In this document: positions 46,454 to 54,528 of the stretch, piece by piece
Layout of the letters: every line of letters begins with the position of its first letter
Position numbering within the stretch: the stretch's first letter is position 1
NCBI RefSeq assembly: GCF_001511835.1
Contig: NZ_LN997848.1
Coordinates: forward strand, 4,761,188 to 4,825,187
Origin: Magnetospirillum sp. XM-1
Lineage (GTDB): Bacteria > Pseudomonadota > Alphaproteobacteria > Rhodospirillales > Magnetospirillaceae
DNA length: 64,000 nucleotides
Direction of reading: 5' to 3'
The notes under the pieces: model-generated
Seen by the model: the letters and a program-made list of their open reading frames with translations, nothing else
The model's database searches: none
What the model was told of the DNA's origin: nothing
Program-made: the position numbers and the translations under genes

Positions 46454-47347
46454 ATGGACTGGGACAAACTGAGGGTTTTTCACGCCGTGGCCGAGGCCGG
46501 CAGCTTCACCCATGCGGGCGAAGTGCTGAACCTTAGCCAGTCGGCCGTCAGCCGCCAGATCAGCGCGCTGGAGGAAAGCCTCAACCTCCCCCTCTTCCAT
46601 CGCCATGCCCGCGGCCTGATCCTGACGGAGCAGGGCGAGCTTCTCTACAAGACCGCCCGCGACGTGTTCTCCAAGCTGGCCATGACCGAGGCGCTGCTCA
46701 CCGAAAGCCGCGAGCGCGCCCAGGGACCGCTGAAGATCACCACCACCGTGGCCTTCGGCTCTTTGTGGCTGACGCCCCGCATCAAGGACTTCCTGGACGC
46801 CTATCCCGACATCTCGGTGACCATGGTGCTGTTCGACGGCGAGCTGGACCTAGCCATGCGCGAGGCCGACGTGGCCATCCGCATGATGCCGCCGCGCCAG
46901 CCCGACCTGATCCAGCGTCACCTCTTGTCCATGAACTACGCGGTGTTCGCCGCGCCGTCGTACATCGAAAAGTACGGCATGCCGAAATCCGCCGACGATC
47001 TCGACAACCACCGCATCATCGTCTACGGCGACGACACGCGGGTCTCGGCCCCGGTCTCCAACGTCAACTGGCTGCTGGAAGCGGGCGCCTCGCCCGACCG
47101 CCCGCGCAAGCCGGTGCTGGAGGTCAACAACATCTACGGCATCTACCGGGCCGTCAAAAGCGGGCTGGGCATCGCCGCCATGCCGGATTACCTGCGCGGC
47201 GAGGCGGAAAGCCTGGTTCCCATCCTGCCCGAGCTGAAGGGGCCGAAGGTCGAGGCCTACTTCGTCTATCCCGAGGAATTGCGCCATTCCAAGCGCATCA
47301 CGGTGTTCCGCGACTTCCTCCTGGGCAAGATCGCCGAATCCGCCTGA
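46454..47347 (+). CDS. LysR-type transcriptional regulator
   Basis: 297 residues. N-terminal helix-turn-helix (LRVFHAVAEAGSFTHAGEVL, LSQSAVSRQISALEESL, PLFHRHARGLILTEQGELLY) and a LysR substrate-binding domain. It is probably an independent regulator; the target is not shown by the neighbours (trxB upstream, the structured RNA downstream). ATG preceded by GGGGAGGAG. Confidence 0.92.
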   Translation: MDWDKLRVFHAVAEAGSFTHAGEVLNLSQSAVSRQISALEESLNLPLFHRHARGLILTEQGELLYKTARDVFSKLAMTEALLTESRERAQGPLKITTTVAFGSLWLTPRIKDFLDAYPDISVTMVLFDGELDLAMREADVAIRMMPPRQPDLIQRHLLSMNYAVFAAPSYIEKYGMPKSADDLDNHRIIVYGDDTRVSAPVSNVNWLLEAGASPDRPRKPVLEVNNIYGIYRAVKSGLGIAAMPDYLRGEAESLVPILPELKGPKVEAYFVYPEELRHSKRITVFRDFLLGKIAESA

Positions 47348-47417
47348 TCGGGCAAAGACCCTACCCGAAAGCATAAGGCATGCGCTGGAAGCATGCCTCT
47401 GTCCAGCTTTTTGGTGT

Positions 47418-47606
47418 GGTTCGAAATCATTTCCTGCCGTAAATCAATACCTACGACGTGCTGCACCGCAGCAGGTCCCGAGTTCGGCGGGTTCCGCCAC
47501 ATCGTTCCCAGGTGCAATGCCTGGGTTCCGGGTCTTCGGACCCTACGTCTCCTAGACGTGAAGCCTCCCTGTTTGACTTTACCCCCCGGTGCATAACCGG
47601 GGGGTT
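47418..47606 (+). ncRNA. ssrS: Structured RNA, 6S RNA candidate
   Basis: No ORF of sense here. Five local hairpins follow each other (TGCTGC-ACC-GCAGCA, GGCGG-GTT-CCGCC, CCCAGG-N7-CCTGGG, GGGTC-TTCG-GACCC, ACGTC-TCCTA-GACGT). The 5' and 3' parts can also pair over a distance (GACGT with ACGTC; GGTCC with GGACC), giving a long rod with a central region, as in 6S RNA. The end GACGTGAAGCCTCCC resembles the 3' part of 6S RNAs I recall from related bacteria. It ends with a strong terminator. Assignment to 6S is tentative; 5' end approximate. Confidence 0.5.
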
Positions 47607-47611
47607 TCTTT
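47581..47611 (+). terminator. Intrinsic terminator of the structured RNA
   Basis: ACCCCCCGGT-GCATA-ACCGGGGGGT followed by TTCTTTTT: a very stable 10-bp stem with a T tract, directly upstream of dinB. Confidence 0.9.
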
Positions 47612-47638
47612 TTGGGCCGCTCGCGCTATAGTCGCCCC

Positions 47639-48817
47639 ATGGGAACATATGGTGATCAAGCGCCGACGGTGTGCCGGGATTGCGGAGCCTTGGGAAACGG
47701 CGAGGCCGCCTGCCCCGTCTGCGGCTCGGCGCGGCTAGTGCGTCATGCCGAATTGCCGGATCTGTGCATCGCCCATATCGATTGCGACGCGTTTTACGCC
47801 TCGGTGGAGAAGCGCGACAACCCGTCCCTGATGGACAAGCCGGTGATCGTCGGCCATCCGGGCGGGCGGGGCGTGGTGACCACCGCCTGCTACGTGGCGC
47901 GCAAATTCGGGCCGCGTTCGGCCATGCCCATGTTCAAGGCGCTGGAACTGTGCCCCCACGCCGTGGTCATTCCCCCCGACATCGCCAAATACAAGCGGGT
48001 CAGCGCCGATATCCGCGCCCTGTTCGAGAAGGCCACGCCCCTGGTGGAGCCGCTTTCCCTGGACGAGGCCTATCTCGACCTGTCGCCGGGGGTGCGTCTG
48101 GTGGAACGCCCGGCCGCCGTGCTGCTGGCCCGGCTGGCCCGCGCCATCCGCCGCGAGGTGGGCATCACCGTCTCGGTGGGCTTGAGCTACAACAAGTTCC
48201 TGGCCAAGATGGCGTCCGACCTTAACAAGCCCGACGGCTTCTCGGTAATCGGCCGGGCGGAAGCCGCCGCCTTCCTGGCGCCCCGCCCGGTGACCGCCCT
48301 GTTCGGCATCGGCCAGGCCACGGCGGCGCGCATGGCCGAGCAGGGCATCACCACCATCGCCCAGTTGCAGTCGCTGGCCGAGGCGGAGTTCGTGGCGCGC
48401 TGGGGCAAGTTCGGCCGAAGGCTGGCTGGCATGGTGCATGGCATCGACACCCGCCCGGTCAATCCCGACCGCCCGACCAAGAGCGTTTCCACCGAGACCA
48501 CCTTCGCCCGCGACATCCGCGATGCCCGCATGCTGGCCGAGGCGCTGGCCCCCCTGGCCGAGGGGGTGGCGCGGCGCCTGGACCGCGCCCATCTGGCGGG
48601 ACGGACCGTGGTGCTGAAGCTGAAAACCGCCGATTTCAAGGTGGTCACCCGCCACCACCGCCTGGCCGATCCGACGACGCGGGCCGACGTCATCCTACGG
48701 GCAGGACTGGCCCTGCTGGAGCGTCAGGCGGACGGCCGCGCCTTCCGCCTGCTGGGCATCGGCATGGCCGATCTCTGCCCGGCGGAAGAGGCCGACCCGC
48801 CCGGTCTGTTCGGATAG
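47639..48817 (+). CDS. dinB: DNA polymerase IV (DinB), with N-terminal zinc ribbon
   Basis: 392 residues. A four-cysteine ribbon (CRDCGALGNGEAACPVCG) precedes the Y-family polymerase: CIAHIDCDAFYASVEKRDNP (catalytic Asp), VEPLSLDEAYLDLS (DE), and VGLSYNKFLAKMASDLNKPDG. DinB makes -1 frameshifts and bypasses minor-groove lesions. This differs from the island UmuC (9424-10701). No perfect LexA box was seen upstream; a near match has 9 rather than 7 bases in the spacer. Confidence 0.95.
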   Translation: MGTYGDQAPTVCRDCGALGNGEAACPVCGSARLVRHAELPDLCIAHIDCDAFYASVEKRDNPSLMDKPVIVGHPGGRGVVTTACYVARKFGPRSAMPMFKALELCPHAVVIPPDIAKYKRVSADIRALFEKATPLVEPLSLDEAYLDLSPGVRLVERPAAVLLARLARAIRREVGITVSVGLSYNKFLAKMASDLNKPDGFSVIGRAEAAAFLAPRPVTALFGIGQATAARMAEQGITTIAQLQSLAEAEFVARWGKFGRRLAGMVHGIDTRPVNPDRPTKSVSTETTFARDIRDARMLAEALAPLAEGVARRLDRAHLAGRTVVLKLKTADFKVVTRHHRLADPTTRADVILRAGLALLERQADGRAFRLLGIGMADLCPAEEADPPGLFG

Positions 48818-48865
48818 GCTGCCAATGAATTTGCCTAAGGGGGATGCCCAGGCCCTCTCCGCTCG

Positions 48866-48926
48866 TCATGGCCGGGCTTGACCCGGCCATCCATGGACCC
48901 CCGGGACAAGCCCGGGGGTGACGAAC
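48866..48926. repeat. Palindromic intergenic repeat (REP-like), copy 2
   Basis: CGTCATGGCCGGGCTTGACC...CATGGA followed by CCCCCGGGACAAGCCCGGGGG: two adjacent palindromes of the same family as 36210-36310. Lies downstream of dinB and the convergent hydrolase, where it may serve as a terminator-like structure. Confidence 0.65.
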
Positions 48927-48936
48927 AATAAAAGCT

Positions 48937-49980
48937 CTACCGCCGCGGTCCGGGCGATTCCAGGAACTCGGCCACCGCCTGATAGAGCTGCTTGCGGTTC
49001 TTTTCGATCAGGGCGGCGTGGGTGGCCTCGCCCACCATGACGTAGCGCTTGTAGGGCGAACCGGTCAGGCGGTTGAACAGCTTCATGCCCATGGCGGGCG
49101 GCGCCTCGGCGTCCCACTCGCCCTGGATCACCAAGGCGGGAATGGACAGGCGCTCGGGGTTCCAGCGCGGCTTGTTGGACGCCCAATAGCGCATGGTGTC
49201 CAGCACCACGCCGTTGGGCGCGCGCACCGTGTGGGGGGTGGCGGGTTCGGGGTCGCTGGCCAGGGTCGCCTTCAGCCAGTCGCCGAAGACGGCCTTGGGC
49301 AACACGCCGTCGCGCTTGGCCTCGGGCACCGCCTTCAGCCAGATGTCGCGGGCCTCCCTGGGGTCCACCTGTCGCCAGGCGGGCACCCGGGCCAGTTCGG
49401 CGTCGGTGGGCGGCGTCACCTCGCGCAGCCATTGCGGCGCGTAGAGCACCAGCCGCTCCACCTTGTCCTGGGCGGTGTTGGCGTAGGTCCCCGCCAGGGT
49501 GGCGCCCCACGACCAGCCGACCAGCACCAGACGCTGGGCATTGCGCCGGGACAGAATGAAATCCACGGCGCGGGTGACGTCTTCGACCGCCTCGGCGGTG
49601 TCCACCACGGGGGCGTTGGCCTCGGGCGTCTGCTTCATCTCAGGCGGGCGGCCCGACTTGCCGTAGCCGCGGATGTCCAGGGTATAGACGTCGTAGCCCC
49701 GGGCCACCATCCAGTCCATCCAGCTCTGGCCGTCCACCGCCATGTCGAAGGAGGAATGGGCGGGATAGGTGGCGCCGTGCAGGAACAGCACCGTCTTCTC
49801 CGGCTTGACGTCGTAGAGGTTGGCGGGATGCTTGTTGCGGATGTAGAGCTGCTGGTCGGGCCACTTGCTGCCGATGGAGAACTCCTCGGTCACCGTCTCG
49901 GCCCGGGCGGGCAAGGCCGCCGTCACCAGAATCGCGGCGGCAACCAGGCCGCCCCGCCATCCCATCTTGCTCATCATCAC
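48937..49980 (-). CDS. Secreted alpha/beta hydrolase
   Basis: 347 residues with a signal peptide (KMGWRGGLVAAAILVTAALPARA). Catalytic residues of the alpha/beta hydrolase fold: VLFLHGATYPAHSS (oxyanion), Ser in VGWSWGATLAGT, Asp in QGEWDAEAPP and His in GEATHAALIE. The substrate is unknown; periplasmic or exported esterase/lipase is possible. Confidence 0.88.
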   Translation of the reverse strand: MMMSKMGWRGGLVAAAILVTAALPARAETVTEEFSIGSKWPDQQLYIRNKHPANLYDVKPEKTVLFLHGATYPAHSSFDMAVDGQSWMDWMVARGYDVYTLDIRGYGKSGRPPEMKQTPEANAPVVDTAEAVEDVTRAVDFILSRRNAQRLVLVGWSWGATLAGTYANTAQDKVERLVLYAPQWLREVTPPTDAELARVPAWRQVDPREARDIWLKAVPEAKRDGVLPKAVFGDWLKATLASDPEPATPHTVRAPNGVVLDTMRYWASNKPRWNPERLSIPALVIQGEWDAEAPPAMGMKLFNRLTGSPYKRYVMVGEATHAALIEKNRKQLYQAVAEFLESPGPRR

Positions 49981-49999
49981 CCATCCGCTCCCATGTTGC

Positions 50000-52483
50000 T
50001 CATGCCGCCCCAGCGCCTACCGGCAGGCGCACGGTCACCACCGTACCCTCGCCGGGAAGAGAAGCCAATTCCACCCTGCCGCCATGCAGATCGACGAAGC
50101 GCTGCACCAGGGCAAGGCCGATGCCCGAATCGTCGTCGCCCTGGCCGGCCGGCAGCGCCTCGCGGCGGCCACCCGCCACGAAGCCGCCAAACAGGCGTTG
50201 CCGCTGCTCGTCGGAAAGGCCGGCGCCGGTATCGCTGATGGTCAGCGCCAGCTCGGTCGGCCTGCGCTCGGCCCGCACCGTCACCCTTCCGCCCGAAGGC
50301 GTGCGCTTCAACGCGTTGCCCAGCAGGTTGAACATCACCTGACGCAGCCGGCGCTCGTCGGCGACGATCCAGCCGATGTCCAGCGGGCAGTCGAAATCCA
50401 GGTGCAGCTTCTTTTCCCGCACCCGTTCGCGCACCAGCCCCAGCACCCCGGACAGCATGGGGTGGATGTCGACGGTGTCGAGCTCCAGCGCCATCTGGCC
50501 GGCCTCGATGGCGGCAAGGTCGAGGATGTCGGAGATCAGCGCCTGCAGCCCCTGGCCCGCCTCGGTGATGCCCTTGGCGTATTCGTGCTGGCGCTTGTTG
50601 AGCTTGCCGAAATACTCGGCGGCCAGCATCTCGGAGAAGCCGATCACCGTGGTCAGCGGCTTTCGGACCTCGGCCGAGACGTTGGCGATGAATTCGCTCT
50701 TCAACAGGTCGGCGGCGGCCAGCGCCTCGTTACGTTCACGCAGCGCGCGCTCCACCCGGGCTGAATCGGTGACGTCCAGCCAGGTCAGCAGCATGGCCCC
50801 GTCGGGCAGCGGCACCGAGGCGAAATCGACGATGGAATCGTCCAGGCGCTCGACCCGGCCGCTCTGGGGCGCCCGGGTGTTGAACAGGGCCATCAGGCGC
50901 TCGCGCATTTCCGGCCAGACCGAGGTGCGCTCGGCGCCGCCCTCGAAATAGGGACGGTGGGCTTCGACCAGCTCGTTGACGTGGGGCTCGGCCTCCAGCA
51001 TGGGAGCCGGCAGGTTCCAGATGCGGGCGTAGGCGGGATTGAACAGGCGCAGGCGCCCGTCGCCCCGAAACACCGCCACGCCCTCGTGCAGGTGGTCGAG
51101 GGTTTCGCGCTGCACCGCCAGCGCGGTGTTGAACGAGCGCTCCAGCGCCAAGGTGTCGGTGACGTCCTCGTAGGTGAAGATCAGGCCGCCATAGGGATGG
51201 GCGGCGATCATCCGGCGCAAGGTGCGGCCGTCGGGCAGGTGCAGCAGGGTCTCGGCGGCGTCGATCAGCGAGATGAACCGCTTCAGCTCGTCTTCCTTGT
51301 AGGCGCGGTAATCGGCCACCTCGGGCAGCAGGCGGCGTTCGCGCAAGGAATCCAGCACGGCGCCGTAGGTGGGCTGGGCCGTCAGCCAGTCCGCCTCCAG
51401 CCGCCACAGCCGGGTGAAGGCGGTGTTGAAGAAGGTGAGCCTTGTGTCGGTGGAGAAGATGGCGATGGCGGTGGCCAGGTGCTCCAGCACCTGGGCGTGG
51501 GCGCTGGCGTGGCGGCCCAGTTCCACCTGCAATTCCTCGATGCGGGTGAGGTCCATGGCGTAGCCGGCGGTCAGCAGCCCGCCGTCGCTGGTCTCGAACG
51601 GCGCCTCGATAATCTCGGTGAAGCGGCGTTGGCCGCCCAGCACCAGATGGAAGGATTCGGCGCGGGACTCGCCCGCCGCCCGCGCCCGGGCGGCCAGGGC
51701 CCGGGCCTCGCGCACCGAACCGTCCGAGGCCAGCTCGATCTGGCCCGCCACCGCCGCCTGGGGCGAGGCCACGTCCACCGCCCTGGCATAGGCCCGGTTG
51801 ACGTGCAGCAGCGACAGATCGTCGTCGCGCACCCAGACGGGAATGGGCAGCATGCCCAGCAGGCCCTCGATCCGTTCGCGCTCGGCCACCAGCCCGGCCA
51901 GACGGGACGCCAGTTCCGCCTCGAAGGCGGCCCCTTCGGTGACGTCGTGCATCCAGACCAGATCGGCCAGCCCCTGGCCGTCGGCCCCGGCGGCGCGGAT
52001 GCCCACCGCCCGGACACGGCGGCCGCCGTCGCGCAGGCGCAGTTCCAGCTCGAAGCCCTGGCCCTCCTCGCGCAGGCGCGACGCAGCACCGTCCAACTGG
52101 GCGGCATCGGCGGCGGCGAAGGATTCCAGCACGTCGGTGAAGGTGGATTGGGTGCCGCCGAACAGGCCCAGCAGCACGGCCAGCCGGCGCGAGCAGATCT
52201 CGCGCTCGCCCCCCAGCCAGGCATAGAAGCCGTCGGGCGCCGCCAGCAGGCTTTCGCCCAGGCGCTCGGCCAGGGCGGCGGAGCGCGCCGCCTCGGCGGC
52301 AAGCCCCGCCATGCGCCAGCGCAGCAAGAGCAGCGCCGCCACGGCGGGCACCAGGACCAGCAGGGCGCCGATGCCCAGCGACAGGGGGTCGAAGCGCAGC
52401 GCGGCCAGGGCGAACGCCTCCTCGGCCGCGGCACTTCCCGCCACCCCCATCACCGCCAATCCCGCCGCGATCGCCGCGCGCAT
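50000..52483 (-). CDS. divL: DivL-like multi-PAS sensor pseudokinase
   Basis: 827 residues from the ATG at 52483 with GGGGAG upstream. One or two N-terminal membrane segments (signal-like then ALLVLVPAVAALLLLRW) and several PAS domains (incl. ALERSFNTALAVQRETLDHL) precede HisKA and HATPase_c (NLLGNALKRTPSGG, SDTGAGLSDE, DSGIGLALVQRF). In the HisKA helix the acceptor His is replaced by Ala (NVSAEVRKPLTTVIGFSEM, codon 50672-50674). In Caulobacter DivL a Tyr occupies that place and the protein controls CckA/CtrA signalling without acting as a normal kinase. The architecture and the changed residue support a DivL relative; ctrA is at 58157. Confidence 0.7.
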   Translation of the reverse strand: MRAAIAAGLAVMGVAGSAAAEEAFALAALRFDPLSLGIGALLVLVPAVAALLLLRWRMAGLAAEAARSAALAERLGESLLAAPDGFYAWLGGEREICSRRLAVLLGLFGGTQSTFTDVLESFAAADAAQLDGAASRLREEGQGFELELRLRDGGRRVRAVGIRAAGADGQGLADLVWMHDVTEGAAFEAELASRLAGLVAERERIEGLLGMLPIPVWVRDDDLSLLHVNRAYARAVDVASPQAAVAGQIELASDGSVREARALAARARAAGESRAESFHLVLGGQRRFTEIIEAPFETSDGGLLTAGYAMDLTRIEELQVELGRHASAHAQVLEHLATAIAIFSTDTRLTFFNTAFTRLWRLEADWLTAQPTYGAVLDSLRERRLLPEVADYRAYKEDELKRFISLIDAAETLLHLPDGRTLRRMIAAHPYGGLIFTYEDVTDTLALERSFNTALAVQRETLDHLHEGVAVFRGDGRLRLFNPAYARIWNLPAPMLEAEPHVNELVEAHRPYFEGGAERTSVWPEMRERLMALFNTRAPQSGRVERLDDSIVDFASVPLPDGAMLLTWLDVTDSARVERALRERNEALAAADLLKSEFIANVSAEVRKPLTTVIGFSEMLAAEYFGKLNKRQHEYAKGITEAGQGLQALISDILDLAAIEAGQMALELDTVDIHPMLSGVLGLVRERVREKKLHLDFDCPLDIGWIVADERRLRQVMFNLLGNALKRTPSGGRVTVRAERRPTELALTISDTGAGLSDEQRQRLFGGFVAGGRREALPAGQGDDDSGIGLALVQRFVDLHGGRVELASLPGEGTVVTVRLPVGAGAA

Positions 52484-52597
52484 GTCCGCATTCTCCCCGA
52501 TACGGCCCCAAAGTGCCGTTGGCGCGCGCAAAAGACAAGGGGTGGTTGCCCCTTTGGCCTCCGGCTGCTACACCTCGCCGATTCTTGAGGAGTCCGC

Positions 52598-53179
52598 ATG
52601 ATGCTGAAGGGTCTCTACGACTGGATGATGGCCAAGGCGGCCCACCGGCACGCCATCTGGTGGCTGGCGGCCATCTCGTTCATCGAAAGCTCGTTCTTCC
52701 CCATTCCGCCCGACGTCATGCTGATCCCCATGGTCATCGCCGCGCCCACCCAGTGGCTGCGCATCGCCATGATCTGCACCGTCTCCTCGGTGGCGGGCGG
52801 CTTCCTCGGCTACGCCATCGGCGCCTTCGCCATGGATTCCATCGGCATGGCCATCCTGGGCGCCTTCCATCTGCAGGAAAAATTCCACGCCTTAAAGCCG
52901 ATCATCGACGAATGGGGCGTGTGGTTCATCATCGTCAAGGGCGCCACCCCCATCCCCTACAAGCTGGTGACCATCACCGCCGGCGCCTTCGACTTCGACC
53001 TGATGAAGTTCACCTTCGCCTCGATCGTGGCGCGCGGCATGCGCTTCCTTCTGGTGGCCGCACTTCTGTGGAAGTTCGGCCCGCCCATCCGCGATTTCGT
53101 GGAACGTCGCCTGAAGCTGGTCACCACCGTGTTCGTCGTCGTCCTGGTGGGCGGCTTCTTCGTGGTCAAGCTGCTGTAG
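52598..53179 (+). CDS. YqaA/DedA-type membrane protein
   Basis: 193 residues with membrane segments and the family motif SFIESSFFPIPPDVMLIPMV at ~27-46, GGFLGYAIGAFAMDSIG and KGATPIPYKLVTITAGAFD. The SNARE-associated (VTT/DedA) superfamily has roles in lipid translocation and membrane potential; this member is of the short YqaA group. Starts with ATGATG after a GAGGAG-like site. Confidence 0.88.
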   Translation: MMLKGLYDWMMAKAAHRHAIWWLAAISFIESSFFPIPPDVMLIPMVIAAPTQWLRIAMICTVSSVAGGFLGYAIGAFAMDSIGMAILGAFHLQEKFHALKPIIDEWGVWFIIVKGATPIPYKLVTITAGAFDFDLMKFTFASIVARGMRFLLVAALLWKFGPPIRDFVERRLKLVTTVFVVVLVGGFFVVKLL

Positions 53180-53665
53180 TTCGGGCGGCCTCTGCTGAAC
53201 CGGCGATAACCTTCACCTCCGGACGGCAAAGCTCTTGCCGGGCCGCTTTGGTTGAATTATTCTATTTCTCACCCTGACGCCCGTCCCAGCTCCCCCCACT
53301 CCGCCGGGACGGATGGCCAGGGCCCCACCGCTCAATCTCAGGGAGACGGGTGGGAAAAGGGCATTGCTCGCGCCACCCTCCCCCCATACGGGGCGCGAAG
53401 CTGCCACGGGCGGCGAGGGACGAAGGCCGGGAAACCGGTCCAGTCCCTCGCCGGCCCATAAACTTCCCCGCGAATGTCCAAACGATGCACCCGCAATGCC
53501 CATTTAAAGTGCATTTGCACCGTTATTATGGGCATTGCCCTCTTTTTAGGCTGCAGAATCCTCCCATGAAGGCCGGATTTCCGCGCCGCCGCATTTAGGC
53601 ATGGTTCATGCATCTTCCCCCTCCATGTGGCCCGTTGCGGCGGGCGATCTGGAAGGGGAAGCATC
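53180..53665. other. Leader/intergenic region before the FNT channel gene
   Basis: 486 bases without a supportable gene. It includes the 46-base inverted repeat at 53493-53538 and should contain the promoter of the channel gene. I found no match to an Fnr site (TTGAT-N4-ATCAA). Confidence 0.5.
53493..53538. promoter_or_regulatory. Large inverted repeat with internal palindrome
   Basis: GCAATGCCCAT (53493-53503) and ATGGGCATTGC (53528-53538) are perfect 11-base inverted arms; GTGCA-TT-TGCAC lies within. A T-rich CTCTTTTT follows. As RNA it is an attenuator-like stem-loop about 130 bases before the FNT start; as DNA it may bind a dimeric regulator. Confidence 0.5.
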
Positions 53666-54478
53666 ATGGCGTATCTGGTTCCCGCGGAGTTCGTCACCAA
53701 GATGGTGGATGCGGGCGAAGCGAAAATCTACATGTCCACCCGCGACACGGTGATCCGGGCCTACATGGCCGGCGCCATCCTGGCCCTGGCCGCCTGGTTC
53801 GCGGTCACCGTCAGCGTCCAGACCGGCTATCCCATCGTCGGCGCGATTCTGTTCCCGGTGGGCTTTTCCATGCTGTACCTGCTGGGCTTCGACCTGTTGA
53901 CCGGCGTATTCGTGCTGACGCCCCTGGCCTGGCTGGACAAGCGCCCCGGCGTGACCATCGGCGGCATCCTGCGCAACTGGGGGCTGGTGTTCGTCGGCAA
54001 TTTCGCCGGCGCCTTCACCGTGGCGGTGATGGCCACCATCGTCGCCACCTACGGCTTCTCCACCCCGCCCGACAAGGTGGGCGCCATCATCTCCACCATC
54101 GGCGAGAACCGGACGCTGGGCTATGCCAGCCACGGCGCCGCCGGCATGGCCACCCTGTTCATCCGCGGCATGCTGTGCAACTGGATGGTGTCGACCGGCG
54201 TGGTGGGCGCCATGATCTCCACCTCGGTCAGCGGCAAGGTCATCGCCATGTGGATGCCCATCATGCTGTTCTTCGGCATGGCCTTCGAGCATTCCATCGT
54301 CAACATGTTCCTGTTCCCCTGCGCCATGCTGATGGGCGGCAAGTTCTCGGTGATGGACTACATGGTGTGGAACGAGATCCCCACGGTGCTGGGCAACCTG
54401 TTCGGCGGTCTGGCGTTCACCGGCCTGACCTTGTATTCCACCCATATCAAGACCGCCGCCAAGCGGGTCCTGAAGTAG
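53666..54478 (+). CDS. Formate/nitrite transporter (FNT) family channel
   Basis: 270 residues from the ATG at 53666 with GGAAGGGG upstream. Six-helix FNT fold: the two re-entrant loop signatures are seen in LLTGVFVLTPLAWLDKRPG and VSTGVVGAMISTSVSGKVIAMWM with EHSIVNMFLFPCAML. FNT channels conduct formate, nitrite or hydrosulfide as pentamers. A kinase/phosphatase fusion gene follows, possibly regulating it. Confidence 0.93.
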   Translation: MAYLVPAEFVTKMVDAGEAKIYMSTRDTVIRAYMAGAILALAAWFAVTVSVQTGYPIVGAILFPVGFSMLYLLGFDLLTGVFVLTPLAWLDKRPGVTIGGILRNWGLVFVGNFAGAFTVAVMATIVATYGFSTPPDKVGAIISTIGENRTLGYASHGAAGMATLFIRGMLCNWMVSTGVVGAMISTSVSGKVIAMWMPIMLFFGMAFEHSIVNMFLFPCAMLMGGKFSVMDYMVWNEIPTVLGNLFGGLAFTGLTLYSTHIKTAAKRVLK

Positions 54479-54485
54479 TGGCGAA

Positions 54486-54510
54486 GCGCCCTCCGTCCCC
54501 CGGAGGGCGC
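54486..54510 (+). terminator. Stem-loop between the FNT gene and the kinase-phosphatase gene
   Basis: GCGCCCTCCG-TCCCC-CGGAGGGCGC, a perfect 10-bp stem, just after the FNT stop. Without a T run it may reduce rather than stop read-through into the next gene. Confidence 0.5.
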
Positions 54511-54528
54511 GTCTTCCCGGGGTTGGAC

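Noticed and set aside
47491..47507. GTTC...GTTC upstream of dinB as a LexA box
   Set aside because: The spacer is 9 bases instead of 7 and the motif lies inside paired segments of the structured RNA.
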